Shown: positions 1 to 8,034, counted from the stretch's first letter. The stretch is DNA of 64,000 nucleotides from Micromonospora noduli (GCF_003264365.1 NZ_PYAK01000006.1:124001-188000), one strand, 5' to 3'. Translations and numbers: made by a program. Notes: a model not told the origin generated them from the letters alone.

Positions 1-92
1 GTCTCCAACACGGCCCGGGTCAGCTCGACCGCCCGCTCGGACGACGTGGCGGTGCGCTGGGAAACCTGGTCGATGAAGGTGTCGTAGTTCAT
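1..92 (-). CDS. DUF2267 protein, N-terminal fragment
   Basis: The reverse strand opens with an ATG preceded by GGGAGT and reads MNYDTFIDQVSQRTATS, then an ERAVELTRAVLE segment; the gene runs off the left edge. This is the usual start of DUF2267 proteins, small helical proteins common near stress genes in actinobacteria. No biochemical role is established for the family. It is divergent from the DUF2795 gene, with about 155 bp between them. Only about 30 residues are visible. Confidence 0.75.
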   Translation of the reverse strand, partial: MNYDTFIDQVSQRTATSSERAVELTRAVLE

Positions 93-248
93 CGCGTACT
101 CCCTTGGGCTCGCGTTCGGCGTCTGCGGGTACCCGCGGCGGCCGAGGAGAAACGGCGCCGGTTTCCTCCGCCGGGCGGGCGTGACCGGCCGGCGGGCGGG
201 TAACCGCCGCCGGTCGTCACCACATCGATGCCCGAGGGAGCCCACGCC

Positions 249-518
249 ATGGCGAGCTACGCCGACGTCCTGCAGTACCTGTCGAGCCTGGACTACCCGG
301 CCGAGAAGGACGACGTGGTCCGCGAGGCCGAACGGGAGGGTGCCCCGCCGGACGTGTTGAAGGCGCTGCGCGCCCTGCCGCCGGTCGACTACGCCAACGG
401 GACCGAGGTGGCCCGGTCGGCCGGGATCGAGGCGGCGCCCGAGGTCGGCCCCGCCCAGCGGGCCGAGCAGGCCCGGGACAAGCACAACCGGGTCTCGCAG
501 CACCTGCGCGGCATCTGA
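249..518 (+). CDS. DUF2795 domain protein
   Basis: An 89-residue soluble protein. Residues 1-50 match the DUF2795 pattern: a YLSSLDYPAEKDDVV helix, then APPDVLKALRALP, where a proline marks the turn between helices. I chose the ATG at 249 over the in-frame ATG at 228 because GAGGGAG lies eight bases before 249. The C-terminal 35 residues are charged and probably flexible. DUF2795 proteins are small and of unknown function, often near DUF2267 genes, and one is divergent here. A general-stress role would be a guess from that company. Confidence 0.8.
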   Translation: MASYADVLQYLSSLDYPAEKDDVVREAEREGAPPDVLKALRALPPVDYANGTEVARSAGIEAAPEVGPAQRAEQARDKHNRVSQHLRGI

Positions 519-560
519 CCCGGCGGTGGCGCCCACCACCCCGGCCCGGGAGCGTCCCGA

Positions 561-1226
561 ATGACCCAGACCGGCCCCGACCGGCCAGCGGACGTGCGTT
601 TCCCGGCTGCGAAGCAGCTCGCCGTGGTGGCGGTGGTCGGCGTCATCGCCGGCTGCGTCTTCGCGCTGCTGCTGCCACTGCCGCTCGCCGCGCTGGCCGG
701 CTGGGACGTGGGCGCGCTGAGCTGGCTCGTGCTGGTCTGGCACAAGATCTGGCCGATGGACGCCGAGCGGACCGCTCGACTGGCCGTCCACGAGGACCCG
801 AACCGGGCGATCCGGGACGTCCTGCTGCTCGTCGCCTGCCTGGCCAGTCTGCTGGCTGTCGGGTTGGTGGTGGCCAGCGCGCAGAGCGCGCCCCCCGGGA
901 TCGCCCGGGAGCTGCACAGCGGCGTGGGCGTGCTCAGCGTGGTGCTCTCCTGGTTCGTGGTGCACACCGTGTTCGCCGCCCGGTACGCCCGGATCTACTA
1001 CACCGGCCCGGACGGCGGGGTGAACTTCAACCAACCCGAACCGCCGCGCTACTCCGACTTCGCGTACGTCGCGTTCACCATCGGGACGACGTTCCAGGTC
1101 TCCGACACCAACCTGACCAGCAACGAGATGCGTCGTACGGTACTGCGCCACTCGATGGTGTCGTACCTGTTCGGCGCGTTCATCATCGCCGTGACCGTGA
1201 ACCTGCTGGCGGGTCTGGCGCGGTGA
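561..1226 (+). CDS. DUF1345 family integral membrane protein
   Basis: A 221-residue membrane protein with four or five hydrophobic segments: about residues 20-45, 50-65, 88-105, 120-140 and 195-218. It carries the family's conserved central stretch, in which an FNQPEPPRYSDFAYVAFTIG-like loop precedes a TFQVSDT helix end and a LRHSMVSYLFG segment. DUF1345 proteins are inner-membrane proteins of unknown function; the TIGTTFQVSD part loosely recalls ion-channel pore loops, but that is only a resemblance. It lies 42 bp after the DUF2795 gene on the same strand, so co-transcription is possible. Confidence 0.85.
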   Translation: MTQTGPDRPADVRFPAAKQLAVVAVVGVIAGCVFALLLPLPLAALAGWDVGALSWLVLVWHKIWPMDAERTARLAVHEDPNRAIRDVLLLVACLASLLAVGLVVASAQSAPPGIARELHSGVGVLSVVLSWFVVHTVFAARYARIYYTGPDGGVNFNQPEPPRYSDFAYVAFTIGTTFQVSDTNLTSNEMRRTVLRHSMVSYLFGAFIIAVTVNLLAGLAR

Positions 1227-1496
1227 GAGGGACTTCTCAGCCGGCCGCGCGGTCCCCCGGAGCGTGACACGGGGCGGGGCCGATCGAAGGGCCGGGACAG
1301 GCGGGCGCCCCTGGTCACGAACCGCGACCCAGGGCGCCACGCAAGCCTGCCCAGGCGGTGAACCGCATCCGAACCGGTCGCGGTCACCAGGCGGTGGAGG
1401 CCCGCCCGAACCGAGCGGCCAGCACTGCCGGGTCCAACCATACGGCAGAACATCCTCCGTTTGGTCAGAATTTGAGGAAGTGTGGGCCAGGGCACG

Positions 1497-2165
1497 TCAC
1501 GGCCGACCGGTCACCTCCGCGTACCGATGCTCAAGGTCAACCCGGGCCAACGCCCCGACCAGCCAGGCCAACTGCTCGGACTCGCCAGTGGCCAGGCCGG
1601 CCAGGTCGTCCGCCGACCTGCCCAGCCCGAGCCGGCGCGCGGCAGCCAGCGCCCGCCGGTCGGCGACCGGGGCCACCTCCCGCCACAACGCCTGCGCCTC
1701 GCGGAGAAACAGGTCGACGACCTGATCGTCCACGCCCGGAAGCTCGGCCAGCAGCGCCCGCTCCCGGACCGGGTCGTGGTGCGCCACAGCCCGCAACCGG
1801 CGCAGATCACCCCGGTACCGCTCGACCACCGTCCGAGCCAGGTCACCCAGCACAGCGGCCAGCGCGTCCACGTCACCGCGCTGGCCGCTGGCGCGCAGCA
1901 CCCGGACCCGGTCCTCGTGCAGCGAACGCGCCAGCCGGGCCGCGCTGTCCCACCCCTCGTCGCGCACCGCCCGCGCCCCGTCCAACGCCCGCCGGAAGTC
2001 ACCACGACGGGCCAGCAGCACCGACAGGTACAGCACCTGGAACAGGCTCGCCGGGTTGTTGGTCACCCGGAACCCGTACTGCTCGGCGAAGCCCCGGCCG
2101 CTACCGGCGAGCCGGCGCGCCAGACGCTTACGGTCCTCCACAGGAGTGATCAAACTGGTCGCCAT
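1497..2165 (-). CDS. Unknown protein, possible helix-hairpin-helix glycosylase fold
   Basis: A 222-residue mostly helical soluble protein starting MATSLITP; an upstream in-frame start at 2186 would add seven residues. About residue 140 on, a LLAELPGVDDQVVDLFLREA stretch followed by a VADRRALAAARRLGLG segment resembles the helix-hairpin-helix and following helix of endonuclease III/HhH-GPD glycosylases (LPGVG..A..F..., then D and R positions). No iron-sulfur cysteine cluster and no catalytic lysine are evident. I cannot assign activity. About 270 bp separate it from the convergent DUF1345 gene, and I saw nothing distinctive there. Confidence 0.6.
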   Translation of the reverse strand: MATSLITPVEDRKRLARRLAGSGRGFAEQYGFRVTNNPASLFQVLYLSVLLARRGDFRRALDGARAVRDEGWDSAARLARSLHEDRVRVLRASGQRGDVDALAAVLGDLARTVVERYRGDLRRLRAVAHHDPVRERALLAELPGVDDQVVDLFLREAQALWREVAPVADRRALAAARRLGLGRSADDLAGLATGESEQLAWLVGALARVDLEHRYAEVTGRP

Positions 2166-2214
2166 GCCGGCGACTACCCGCGCCACCGGGGGTCACACCG
2201 GCCGCACGTGCCCG

Positions 2215-3171
2215 TCACCCGTGCAGGCCGCCGGTGCGGTCGCGGGCCTTGAGGCGGGTCGTGGGCAGAGCGGGCGCCGGCAGCGGCGGTGCCGAATCCT
2301 CGGCGACCACACCGAAGCGCCCGTCGCCGGCCATCCAGTCCTCCCGGGCGGCGGCGATCTCCTCGTGCGACCGGCCCACGAAGTTCCACCACATCACCAA
2401 CGGCTCCTCGAACGGCGTACCGCCCAACAGCAGCAACCGGGCCCCGGCCCCGCCACGCACTGTCAGCTCCCGGCGGCCCGAGCCCAGATACAGCAGCGCC
2501 CCCGGCTCGAACCCGACCCCGGCCGCCTCCGCGGACCCGGACATCGCCAGCACGGCGTACTCGAAATCCGGCCGCAACGCCATCGTCGCCGGCGCCTCGC
2601 CGCCCAACTCCAGCTGCACCCCCACCAGCGGGGTGTGCACCACCGCCGGTGACCGCTCCCCGGCGAACTCGCCGACCAGCACTGTGACGTCCAGATCGCC
2701 GTCCCGCCAGCGCGGCAGGTCGGCGTGGTGCGCGAAGTCGGCCGCTCCGGCCCGCGCCGGGTCCGGCAGAGCCACCCAGAGCTGCACACCGTGCATCACC
2801 GGCGGATGAGTGGCCGGCGAACGCTCCGAGTGGGCGATACCGTTCCCGGAGGTCATCACGTTTAGCTGGCCGGGCACGATCGGCTGCACGTTGCCGAGGC
2901 TGTCCCGGTGCAGAATCTCGCCGTCGAGCAGCCAGGTCACCGTCTGCAGCCCGGTGTGCGGGTGCGGCGGCACCTCCATACCGGGCCGCTGCGCCACATC
3001 GTCCGGGCCGAAATGATCCACGAAACACCACGCGCCGACCATCCGGCGGGCGCGCTGCGGAAGCAGCCGCCGCACCGTGGTGTACCGACCCAACGGCACG
3101 TCGTGGCCGGGCAACAACACACTGCCGGGATCGACGTCGGCCACGCCAGGCGGTCGGGTCTGCGCCAGCAT
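2215..3171 (-). CDS. Pirin family protein
   Basis: A 318-residue bicupin. The N-terminal cupin carries the metal-site pattern of pirins: an HPHTGLQTVTW segment, then HRDSLGN, then SGNGIAHSE, giving the His and Glu ligands. The C-terminal half ends in the usual MWWNFVGRSHEEI motif. Pirins are iron-binding proteins; some have quercetinase activity, others act as transcriptional cofactors, so no substrate is assigned. I chose the ATG at 3171 (MLAQTRPPG); a GTG six codons upstream is an alternative. It is transcribed away from the unknown anchored-protein gene, same strand, with about 165 bp between. Confidence 0.88.
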   Translation of the reverse strand: MLAQTRPPGVADVDPGSVLLPGHDVPLGRYTTVRRLLPQRARRMVGAWCFVDHFGPDDVAQRPGMEVPPHPHTGLQTVTWLLDGEILHRDSLGNVQPIVPGQLNVMTSGNGIAHSERSPATHPPVMHGVQLWVALPDPARAGAADFAHHADLPRWRDGDLDVTVLVGEFAGERSPAVVHTPLVGVQLELGGEAPATMALRPDFEYAVLAMSGSAEAAGVGFEPGALLYLGSGRRELTVRGGAGARLLLLGGTPFEEPLVMWWNFVGRSHEEIAAAREDWMAGDGRFGVVAEDSAPPLPAPALPTTRLKARDRTGGLHG

Positions 3172-3336
3172 TGATTCAGTACGCTCCACCGCCCGACTGT
3201 ACGCGCACGCCCATTCGCGACCGCGGTGCTTCCAACCAGGGTGGCCGGGGTTCACCAGCTCGTGGCTGTGGGGCTGGCCCGGCGTGGGTGGCTTCCGGTG
3301 CGGGTGGCGTCCGGTGCGGGCTGGCCCGGCGTGGGT

Positions 3337-4317
3337 TCACCGGTGGCTGGAGGAGACCAGCACGCTGTTGGCACCGGCGACCAGGTCCAGGTACAGGCGC
3401 TCCGCCGACCGGTCCCAACCCGGCGTACCCAGCACCGAGCCCGCGGCCACCCCATCCCAGCGGTCGTCGCGTACCACCACCGAGCCGGCACCGGCTCCCG
3501 CCCGAACCCGTACCGGTGTCTCCCCCGGGACCCGGACGTCGAGCTGGCTGGTCCCACCGGTGAGTCGTACGGTCAGGATGCTGGCGGGCTGGTCTGAGCG
3601 CGGGCCGGTGGGGTCGCCGGGGCGGGCAGGGGTGATCGGCGGCAGGAGAATCTCGGTACGGCTGGAACCACCGGCGAGCTCCACGCCCAGCAGCCGGGCC
3701 CGGGTCAGATCCAACACCTGACTGCTCACCCCGCCGACGAGGTGCAGACGCCAGGCGACCCGCTCGTTGAGCAACACCCGGACCGCCCGTGGCCCGCGCG
3801 TCCCGGACTCCACGAGGTCGAGCCGCACGGTCTCCCCCCGCACCGCCGGTCTGCCCGCCACACCCGAGCCGGCCGGGGTACTGATCCGGTACAGGTCATC
3901 GCCCAACTCGGCCACCCGCAGCTCGAACGAGGACAGCCCATCCGCGAGCACGAAGGTGCCCTCCTGCCGACCCGCCAGCGGCGCTGTCAAGGTTTGCTCG
4001 GCAGCAGCACCGGCACCACCGCGGCGACCCTCAGCCGCGTCCGGATCAGCGACGCCCCCCGGACGGGCGCCGTCATCGGGGCGAGTGCCGTGCGGGCGAG
4101 TGCCGTCCGGGCGAGTGCCGTCGGGTTGGCCGGAGTAGGTCATGCCGAGGTGGTCGGGATCGGCAACGATCACGGCCACCGCTACCGCTCCCAGGAGCAA
4201 GACGACGGCGGCAGCAGCCACCAACAGGCGAGCACCGGTGGACCACCGTCGCGGTGCGGCCTCACCGGACGGCTCCGACTCCGGTTCGCGATCCGCGCCG
4301 TACCCCACTGCGGCCAT
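3337..4317 (-). CDS. Membrane-anchored extracytoplasmic protein of unknown function
   Basis: A 326-residue protein. A charged cytoplasmic N-terminus (about 1-25) precedes one hydrophobic segment (about 30-50, rich in V, A and L), a low-complexity linker with a four-times repeated GTRPD/GTRPH unit, and a globular C-terminal half rich in beta-type sequence (LRVAELGDDLYRIS, AVRVLLNERVAWRLHL, SRTEILLP, SVLVSS). The start at 4317 is supported by GGAGGGACA nine bases upstream. The layout predicts a cytoplasmic tail and an outside beta domain. I do not recognise the family. Confidence 0.7.
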   Translation of the reverse strand: MAAVGYGADREPESEPSGEAAPRRWSTGARLLVAAAAVVLLLGAVAVAVIVADPDHLGMTYSGQPDGTRPDGTRPHGTRPDDGARPGGVADPDAAEGRRGGAGAAAEQTLTAPLAGRQEGTFVLADGLSSFELRVAELGDDLYRISTPAGSGVAGRPAVRGETVRLDLVESGTRGPRAVRVLLNERVAWRLHLVGGVSSQVLDLTRARLLGVELAGGSSRTEILLPPITPARPGDPTGPRSDQPASILTVRLTGGTSQLDVRVPGETPVRVRAGAGAGSVVVRDDRWDGVAAGSVLGTPGWDRSAERLYLDLVAGANSVLVSSSHR

Positions 4318-4413
4318 GCCTGTGTCCCTCCGCCGGTCCCCGTCCTGGGGTACGTACCCGCCGGCCGATCGGATCACTCGGCGCCGATCACGTCACTCCG
4401 CTACGTCGCCAAC

Positions 4414-4466
4414 GTAGATCTTGGACAGTTTCCGTTCGCGCGGAACGGAAACTGTCCAAGATCTAC
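4414..4466. repeat. 24-bp-arm perfect inverted repeat (REP-like)
   Basis: Arms 4414-4437 and 4443-4466 are perfect reverse complements over 24 bp, with a GCGCG loop. The arm contains AGATCTTGGACAGTTTCC. It is less GC-rich than its surroundings and has no T-run. It sits upstream of the anchored-protein gene, so an extragenic palindromic element or an operator is likelier than a terminator. Genome copy number is the deciding test. Confidence 0.7.
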
Positions 4467-4726
4467 AGACAACCACCGACCAGACGACGCCGCTTGCCTC
4501 CGCCAAGGACCTGTGAAGGGCGGCATCCCCCCAGCCCGGCGGCCAACGACCAACGACCAACGGTCCCACAGCGGGCGGCCCCACAGCCGGCGGCCGGCAG
4601 CCAGCAGCCACGGCCAGCAGCCAACGGCCCCGCAGCCACCGGCCAGGGGCCCCGCAGCGACCAACGAACGAGGACGGCGACTGGTGAATGGTGAACGTCG
4701 ACCAGCGACCGGCTGGAGCAGAAAGG

Positions 4727-4766
4727 CCGCTGGCCGGCACCCCGGGTTGCGGGTGCCGGCCAGCGG
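4727..4766 (-). terminator. Terminator hairpin for transglycosylase-like gene
   Basis: Perfect 16-bp arms (4727-4742 and 4751-4766, core GGCCGGCACCC) with an 8-nt loop lie 46 bp past the stop of the leftward gene at 4812. On the transcribed strand the stem is followed shortly by TTTC rather than a long T-run, as is common in high-GC actinobacteria. Confidence 0.6.
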
Positions 4767-4811
4767 TCGGTGTCGTGCGGTGGTGCTAGTGCGATGGTGC
4801 TGTGGTGCGGG

Positions 4812-5396
4812 TCAGCTGTTCCAGTACTGGCCGACCAGGTCGGCGGCCTGCTGCTCCCACTGGGCGTAGGCGTCCGGGTACGCCGACACCTGCACCGTCT
4901 GCGCGGCGTCGGTCAGCGGCATGTCCTGCCACCCGTCAACCTGCTTCAGGCCCTTGAGGAACGCGGACGTCGAGTACTCCGGGTTCGTGATCTGCTCCGG
5001 CGTACCCCAACCCGAGCTCGGGCGCTGCTGGAACAGGCCCAGCGAGTCGTGGTCGTTCATGTCGCCCAGGTGGCCCAGGTTCTCCAGCTTCGACTCCTGC
5101 AGGCTCGTCGCGATCGAGATGACCGCGGCCCGCTCCGGCAGACCGGCCTTCTTCGTGGCGGCGATGATCGCCTTCACGTTCGCGGTCTGCTCGTCGTTCA
5201 GGGTGATCCGGGACTGCTCGCCCTCGGTGCCGTGCGGGATCAGCTTGCTGGTGTCGGGCTTGTCGGCCTGCACCGCTACCGCGACGGGCTTGGCGTCGAC
5301 CGGGTTGGCCACGTGGGCGATCGGACCGGCGAAGACACCACCGGCGAACGCGAGACCAGCAACAGACAGCATGCTCTTACGGAAGATCGTGTTCAT
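4812..5396 (-). CDS. Secreted transglycosylase-like protein (paralogue 1)
   Basis: A 194-residue exported protein. AAGGAG nine bases before the ATG fixes the start. A signal peptide (KSMLSVAGLAFAGGVFAG) is followed by a short linker and a domain of about 130 residues with AAVISIATSLQESKL, HDSLGLFQQRPSSGWGTPEQ and AYAQWEQQAADLV. This is the pattern of lysozyme-like/SLT-type proteins of actinobacteria; the ES of LQESKL is the candidate acid. The role is probably peptidoglycan cleavage outside the cell. It is about 55-60% identical by eye to the gene at 8083-8796. Its long leader carries four GGAAT-N18-GTT motifs. Confidence 0.82.
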   Translation of the reverse strand: MNTIFRKSMLSVAGLAFAGGVFAGPIAHVANPVDAKPVAVAVQADKPDTSKLIPHGTEGEQSRITLNDEQTANVKAIIAATKKAGLPERAAVISIATSLQESKLENLGHLGDMNDHDSLGLFQQRPSSGWGTPEQITNPEYSTSAFLKGLKQVDGWQDMPLTDAAQTVQVSAYPDAYAQWEQQAADLVGQYWNS

Positions 5397-5492
5397 GAGG
5401 GGTAGCTCCTTCGGGGGTAGAACACCCGCACCGCCAAAGGGGGGCGGCGGTGATGGGTGTGAGCACCTCGTCCGGCGCTGCACAAACAAAGG

Positions 5493-5506
5493 GGAAAAAG
5501 TTTGGG
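5493..5506 (-). promoter_or_regulatory. Leader box shared by both transglycosylase-like genes
   Basis: On the transcribed strand this reads CCCAAACTTTTTCC. The leader of the paralogue at 8796 has CCCAAACCCTTTTCC at 8859-8873. These are among the few A/T-rich stretches in either leader, roughly 97 and 63 nt before the start codons. Function unknown; conservation between paralogue leaders is the only evidence. Confidence 0.35.
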
Positions 5507-5576
5507 GGGTGGCGCCCGTGTTGGGCGCCGGGCGGCGACCTGCGAGCGGGGGGCTCGTGGCGCCGGGTCCCTGTGT

Positions 5577-5602
5577 AACGACCCGGGGGCCAGGGTCATT
5601 CC
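5577..5602 (-). promoter_or_regulatory. GGAAT-N18-GTT promoter-like motif 1
   Basis: On the minus strand GGAAT (5602-5598) and GTT (5579-5577) are separated by exactly 18 bases. This equals the consensus described for Streptomyces SigR and resembles that of mycobacterial SigH. It is the copy closest to the gene, about 180 nt from its start. Confidence 0.55.
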
Positions 5603-5667
5603 GGGGGTGGCCCATCCATCGGCACCCTCATCGTGGCGGTGCCCGTCGGTCGTTCGCTGGGGGTTGT

Positions 5668-5693
5668 AACGACCGGGGGGCCGGGGTCATTCC
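5668..5693 (-). promoter_or_regulatory. GGAAT-N18-GTT promoter-like motif 2
   Basis: GGAAT (5693-5689) and GTT (5670-5668) on the minus strand, again exactly 18 bases apart, in the second repeat unit. The flanks GACC and CGTTACA match copy 1. Confidence 0.5.
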
Positions 5694-5756
5694 GGGGTTG
5701 GCCCACCCGTCGGCACCCTCATCAAGGCGGTGCCCGCGGTCGTTCGTGGGGACTGC

Positions 5757-5782
5757 AACGACCGGGCGCGGGCTGGCATTCC
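5757..5782 (-). promoter_or_regulatory. GGAAT-N18-GTT promoter-like motif 3
   Basis: GGAAT (5782-5778) and GTT (5759-5757) with an 18-base spacer on the minus strand. The spacer has diverged from copies 1 and 2 but the two boxes are intact, which hints at selection. Confidence 0.45.
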
Positions 5783-5848
5783 GTCCTGCGCGACAAGCCC
5801 CCAGGGGTCGGGCGGCGGGTCGGTGGTACTGCGATCGTCAGGGTATGT

Positions 5849-5874
5849 AACGACCCCGACCCGGCCATGATTCC
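5849..5874 (-). promoter_or_regulatory. GGAAT-N18-GTT promoter-like motif 4
   Basis: GGAAT (5874-5870) and GTT (5851-5849) with an 18-base spacer on the minus strand. It is the farthest copy, and most of its spacer differs from the other three while the boxes and spacing persist. Confidence 0.45.
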
Positions 5875-6141
5875 AGCCTGCGGGTGCGCCCGGTCACCAC
5901 CCACAAACCCCCACCAACGGACAAATAACCCACGCGACGCAGGGCCGAACCGGGCCTCGCCGGATGATCCACTCGGGTTCACGGAAGTCGGGGCATCCGG
6001 GACTCCGGGACACCGCGACATCAAGGAACCCGAGTCGATCACGAATGAAACGACCGGCCCACAACAGCCAATGCCGTCAACGTTCACGCACCGGTTGGCC
6101 GGCGGGAAGGGTGGACGGAGGTGAGCGGACGCTACGGGCGG

Positions 6142-6456
6142 TTATTGGCCTGTCAGGCGGGAGCGCACCTTTTCGGCGCAGGCGTCCAGTGCCGTCTGCG
6201 CGTCCAGCCCGAGGCTTTCGATGGCCACCAACGCGGTGAAGGCGACGTCGGCCAACTCCGCCGCGACGTTCTCGCGGGTGTGGGTGACACCCTTGCGCGG
6301 ATTCTGCCCGAGCAGACCGATCCAGGCAGCCGAGGCCTCTCCCGCCTCCTCGGTGAGCTTGAGGATGCGGCAGGTCAGCTCGGTCTGCCCGGTGCCGTTC
6401 GCCGCGTCCAGCCAGCCGCGTGACGCTCGGGCCGCCGCCCAGATCGACTCGTCCAC
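6142..6456 (-). CDS. MazG-like NTP pyrophosphohydrolase family protein
   Basis: A 104-residue all-alpha protein. The LTEEAGEASAAW and ELADVAFTALVAIESLG segments supply the two ExxE/ExxD-type acidic motifs that bind magnesium in MazG and dUTPase-like all-alpha NTP pyrophosphatases. Such enzymes hydrolyse nucleoside triphosphates to monophosphates, often house-cleaning non-canonical ones; the substrate here is unknown. The start is a GTG with no obvious ribosome site, so a leaderless transcript is possible. Confidence 0.75.
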   Translation of the reverse strand: MDESIWAAARASRGWLDAANGTGQTELTCRILKLTEEAGEASAAWIGLLGQNPRKGVTHTRENVAAELADVAFTALVAIESLGLDAQTALDACAEKVRSRLTGQ

Positions 6457-6542
6457 GACGACCAGTCAACCCGATCGGTCCACCGGCCCGAACGACCGGG
6501 TACGGCTGGACAATCGTGTTGACCGGCGGATCAGCGAACCCA

Positions 6543-6571
6543 TTGACACTGGTCGACGGCGGTTCTAGGTT
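6543..6571 (+). promoter_or_regulatory. Housekeeping-type promoter for the secreted hydrolase
   Basis: TTGACA (6543-6548) and TAGGTT (6566-6571) are separated by exactly 17 bases, matching the sigma-70/HrdB-type pattern of actinomycetes. The element lies about 75 bp before the ATG at 6646. Confidence 0.65.
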
Positions 6572-6645
6572 CAGGACGCTACCGGCCGGTAGGCAACCGT
6601 CCCGCTGGTCGCCCCCGGGCGACAACCGTCCGATGGGGAGCATCG

Positions 6646-8016
6646 ATGCTGTCCACACCCGTTCGTACCCTCCGCCGCCTGCTCGCCGCCGCTGCGACGC
6701 TGACCCTCGCGGTCGGACTGGCCGGTGCCGCGCCGGCCAGCGCCACCGGTCGTGACGCGAGGGGCGGCGAGCCGCTGCCCGGCTACACCATCGAGAATCC
6801 GCCGTTGGCGCCGCTGGTCGTGGGCGGCAAGCCGACGACGGTACGCCAGGGCGTGCACCGCCACGCCGGGTACATCATCGAGGTCCCCGCCCGGTGGAAC
6901 GGCGACCTGGTGGTGTGGGCGCACGGCTACCGCGGCCAGGGCACTGTGCTCTCGCCGGAACCGCCGGCGTTCGGGCTGCGCCAGCGCCTGCTGGAGCAGG
7001 GGTACGCCTGGGCGTCGTCCTCGTACGACCGCAACGGCTTCGACATCCGCTCCGGGGTGCTGGGGACGAAGGATCTCGCCGACCACTTCGGGCGGACGGT
7101 CCGCCGGCCGCAGCACACGTACGTCGCCGGGGTGTCGATGGGCGGGTACGTCATCGGGCGTTCACTTGAGCAGTACCCCGGCTTCTACGACGGCGCGTTG
7201 CCGATGTGCGGTGTGCTCGGTGATCAGACGCTCCTCGACTTCTACCTGGACTACAACCTGGTCGCTCAGGCGCTCGCCGGGGTGCCGGCCTATCCCACGC
7301 CGGCTGACTATCTGACCAACGCGGTGCCCCGCATCCAGGTGGAGCTCGGCCTGGCCGGGCTGACCCCCACCGGGCCGGACACCACCACCGAGCGGGGCAA
7401 GCAGCTGCGGGCGATCACGGTGAACCGTTCGGGCGGGCCGCGTCCGGGAGCCGACGCCGCGTTCGCGGTCTGGAAGGACTTCCTCTTCTCCATCAGCGTG
7501 CCCACCGGGAGCGGCAACTCCCCAGCCCAGCGGCCCGGTCAGCTGTCCACCAACCTGCTCACCCGCTACACCCCGAACAGCCCGGTGAACGTCAACGCGA
7601 CAGTGCAGCGGGTCGCCCCGGAGAGCCTGCGGCAGCGGCTCCTGCCGACGCTGACCGAGGTGCCGCGGATCGCCGGCCGCCCGACCGCGCCGGTGCTCAG
7701 CCTGCACGGCCTCGGCGACCTGTTCGTACCGTTCAGCATGGAGCAGGCGTACGCCACCGACGTGGCGCGGCACGGTCGCAGCAGGCTGGTGGTTCAGCGG
7801 GCGATCCGGGCCACGCAGCACTGCGAGTTCACCCCGGCGGAGGCCGGCGCCGCCTGGGACGACCTGGTGTCCTGGGTACGCACCGGCAAGCGCCCGGCCG
7901 GCGACACCGTGACCGACCCGGCGGTGGTGGCCCGACCCGACTACGGCTGCCGGTTCAGCGACCGGGACGCGTACGCCGCCGGGGTCGGTACCCGCCGCCT
8001 CTACCCGGCCTGCTGA
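6646..8016 (+). CDS. Secreted alpha/beta hydrolase
   Basis: A 456-residue exported protein. GGGGAG six bases before the ATG supports the start. An arginine-rich N-region and an LLAAAATLTLAVGLAGAAPA hydrophobic stretch with an Ala-x-Ala cleavage site form the signal peptide. The hydrolase core shows DLVVWAHGYRGQG (oxyanion region), the nucleophile elbow GVSMGGY at about residue 164, and late VLSLHGLGDLFVP and THCEF-like segments that would supply the Asp and His (AIRATQHCEF). Substrate unknown. It has its own promoter and is convergent with the second transglycosylase-like gene. Confidence 0.8.
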   Translation: MLSTPVRTLRRLLAAAATLTLAVGLAGAAPASATGRDARGGEPLPGYTIENPPLAPLVVGGKPTTVRQGVHRHAGYIIEVPARWNGDLVVWAHGYRGQGTVLSPEPPAFGLRQRLLEQGYAWASSSYDRNGFDIRSGVLGTKDLADHFGRTVRRPQHTYVAGVSMGGYVIGRSLEQYPGFYDGALPMCGVLGDQTLLDFYLDYNLVAQALAGVPAYPTPADYLTNAVPRIQVELGLAGLTPTGPDTTTERGKQLRAITVNRSGGPRPGADAAFAVWKDFLFSISVPTGSGNSPAQRPGQLSTNLLTRYTPNSPVNVNATVQRVAPESLRQRLLPTLTEVPRIAGRPTAPVLSLHGLGDLFVPFSMEQAYATDVARHGRSRLVVQRAIRATQHCEFTPAEAGAAWDDLVSWVRTGKRPAGDTVTDPAVVARPDYGCRFSDRDAYAAGVGTRRLYPAC

Positions 8017-8034
8017 GGTACGCGGACACGAAGA

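Larger units (their letters stand above)
4318..4811. other. Gene-free region with palindrome and degenerate repeats
   Basis: This 494-bp gap separates two leftward genes. It holds a long perfect palindrome (4414-4466), a stretch from about 4540 to 4670 of imperfect short repeats built on CCAACGACCAACG and CCACAGC/GGCAGCCAGCAGCC units, and a terminator-like hairpin (4727-4766). I see no convincing coding sequence in it. Confidence 0.6.
5576..5795. repeat. Tandem direct repeats of about 90 bp
   Basis: Two nearly identical units (about 5576-5666 and 5667-5755) each run from TAACGACC through CATTCCGGGG, TGGCCCA, TCGGCACCCTCATC and GGCGGTGCCCG to GGTCGTTCG. A third, truncated unit begins at 5756 and a fourth, diverged one at about 5848. 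Each begins with a GGAAT-N18-GTT motif on the minus strand, so the duplication multiplied a promoter-like module. Confidence 0.75.
5397..6141. other. 745-bp gene-free leader and promoter region
   Basis: Nothing here looks coding. Read on the minus strand it contains about 90-bp direct repeats (5576-5755, with partial copies to about 5880), four promoter-like GGAAT-N18-GTT motifs, and an A/T-rich box at 5493-5506. From about 5880 to 6120 I see no defined element. Confidence 0.6.

Noticed and set aside
5397..5620. c-di-AMP (ydaO-type) riboswitch before the transglycosylase-like gene
   Set aside because: Such riboswitches often precede actinobacterial wall-hydrolase genes, but I could not find the conserved ydaO core segments in this leader or in the leader at 8797-8900.
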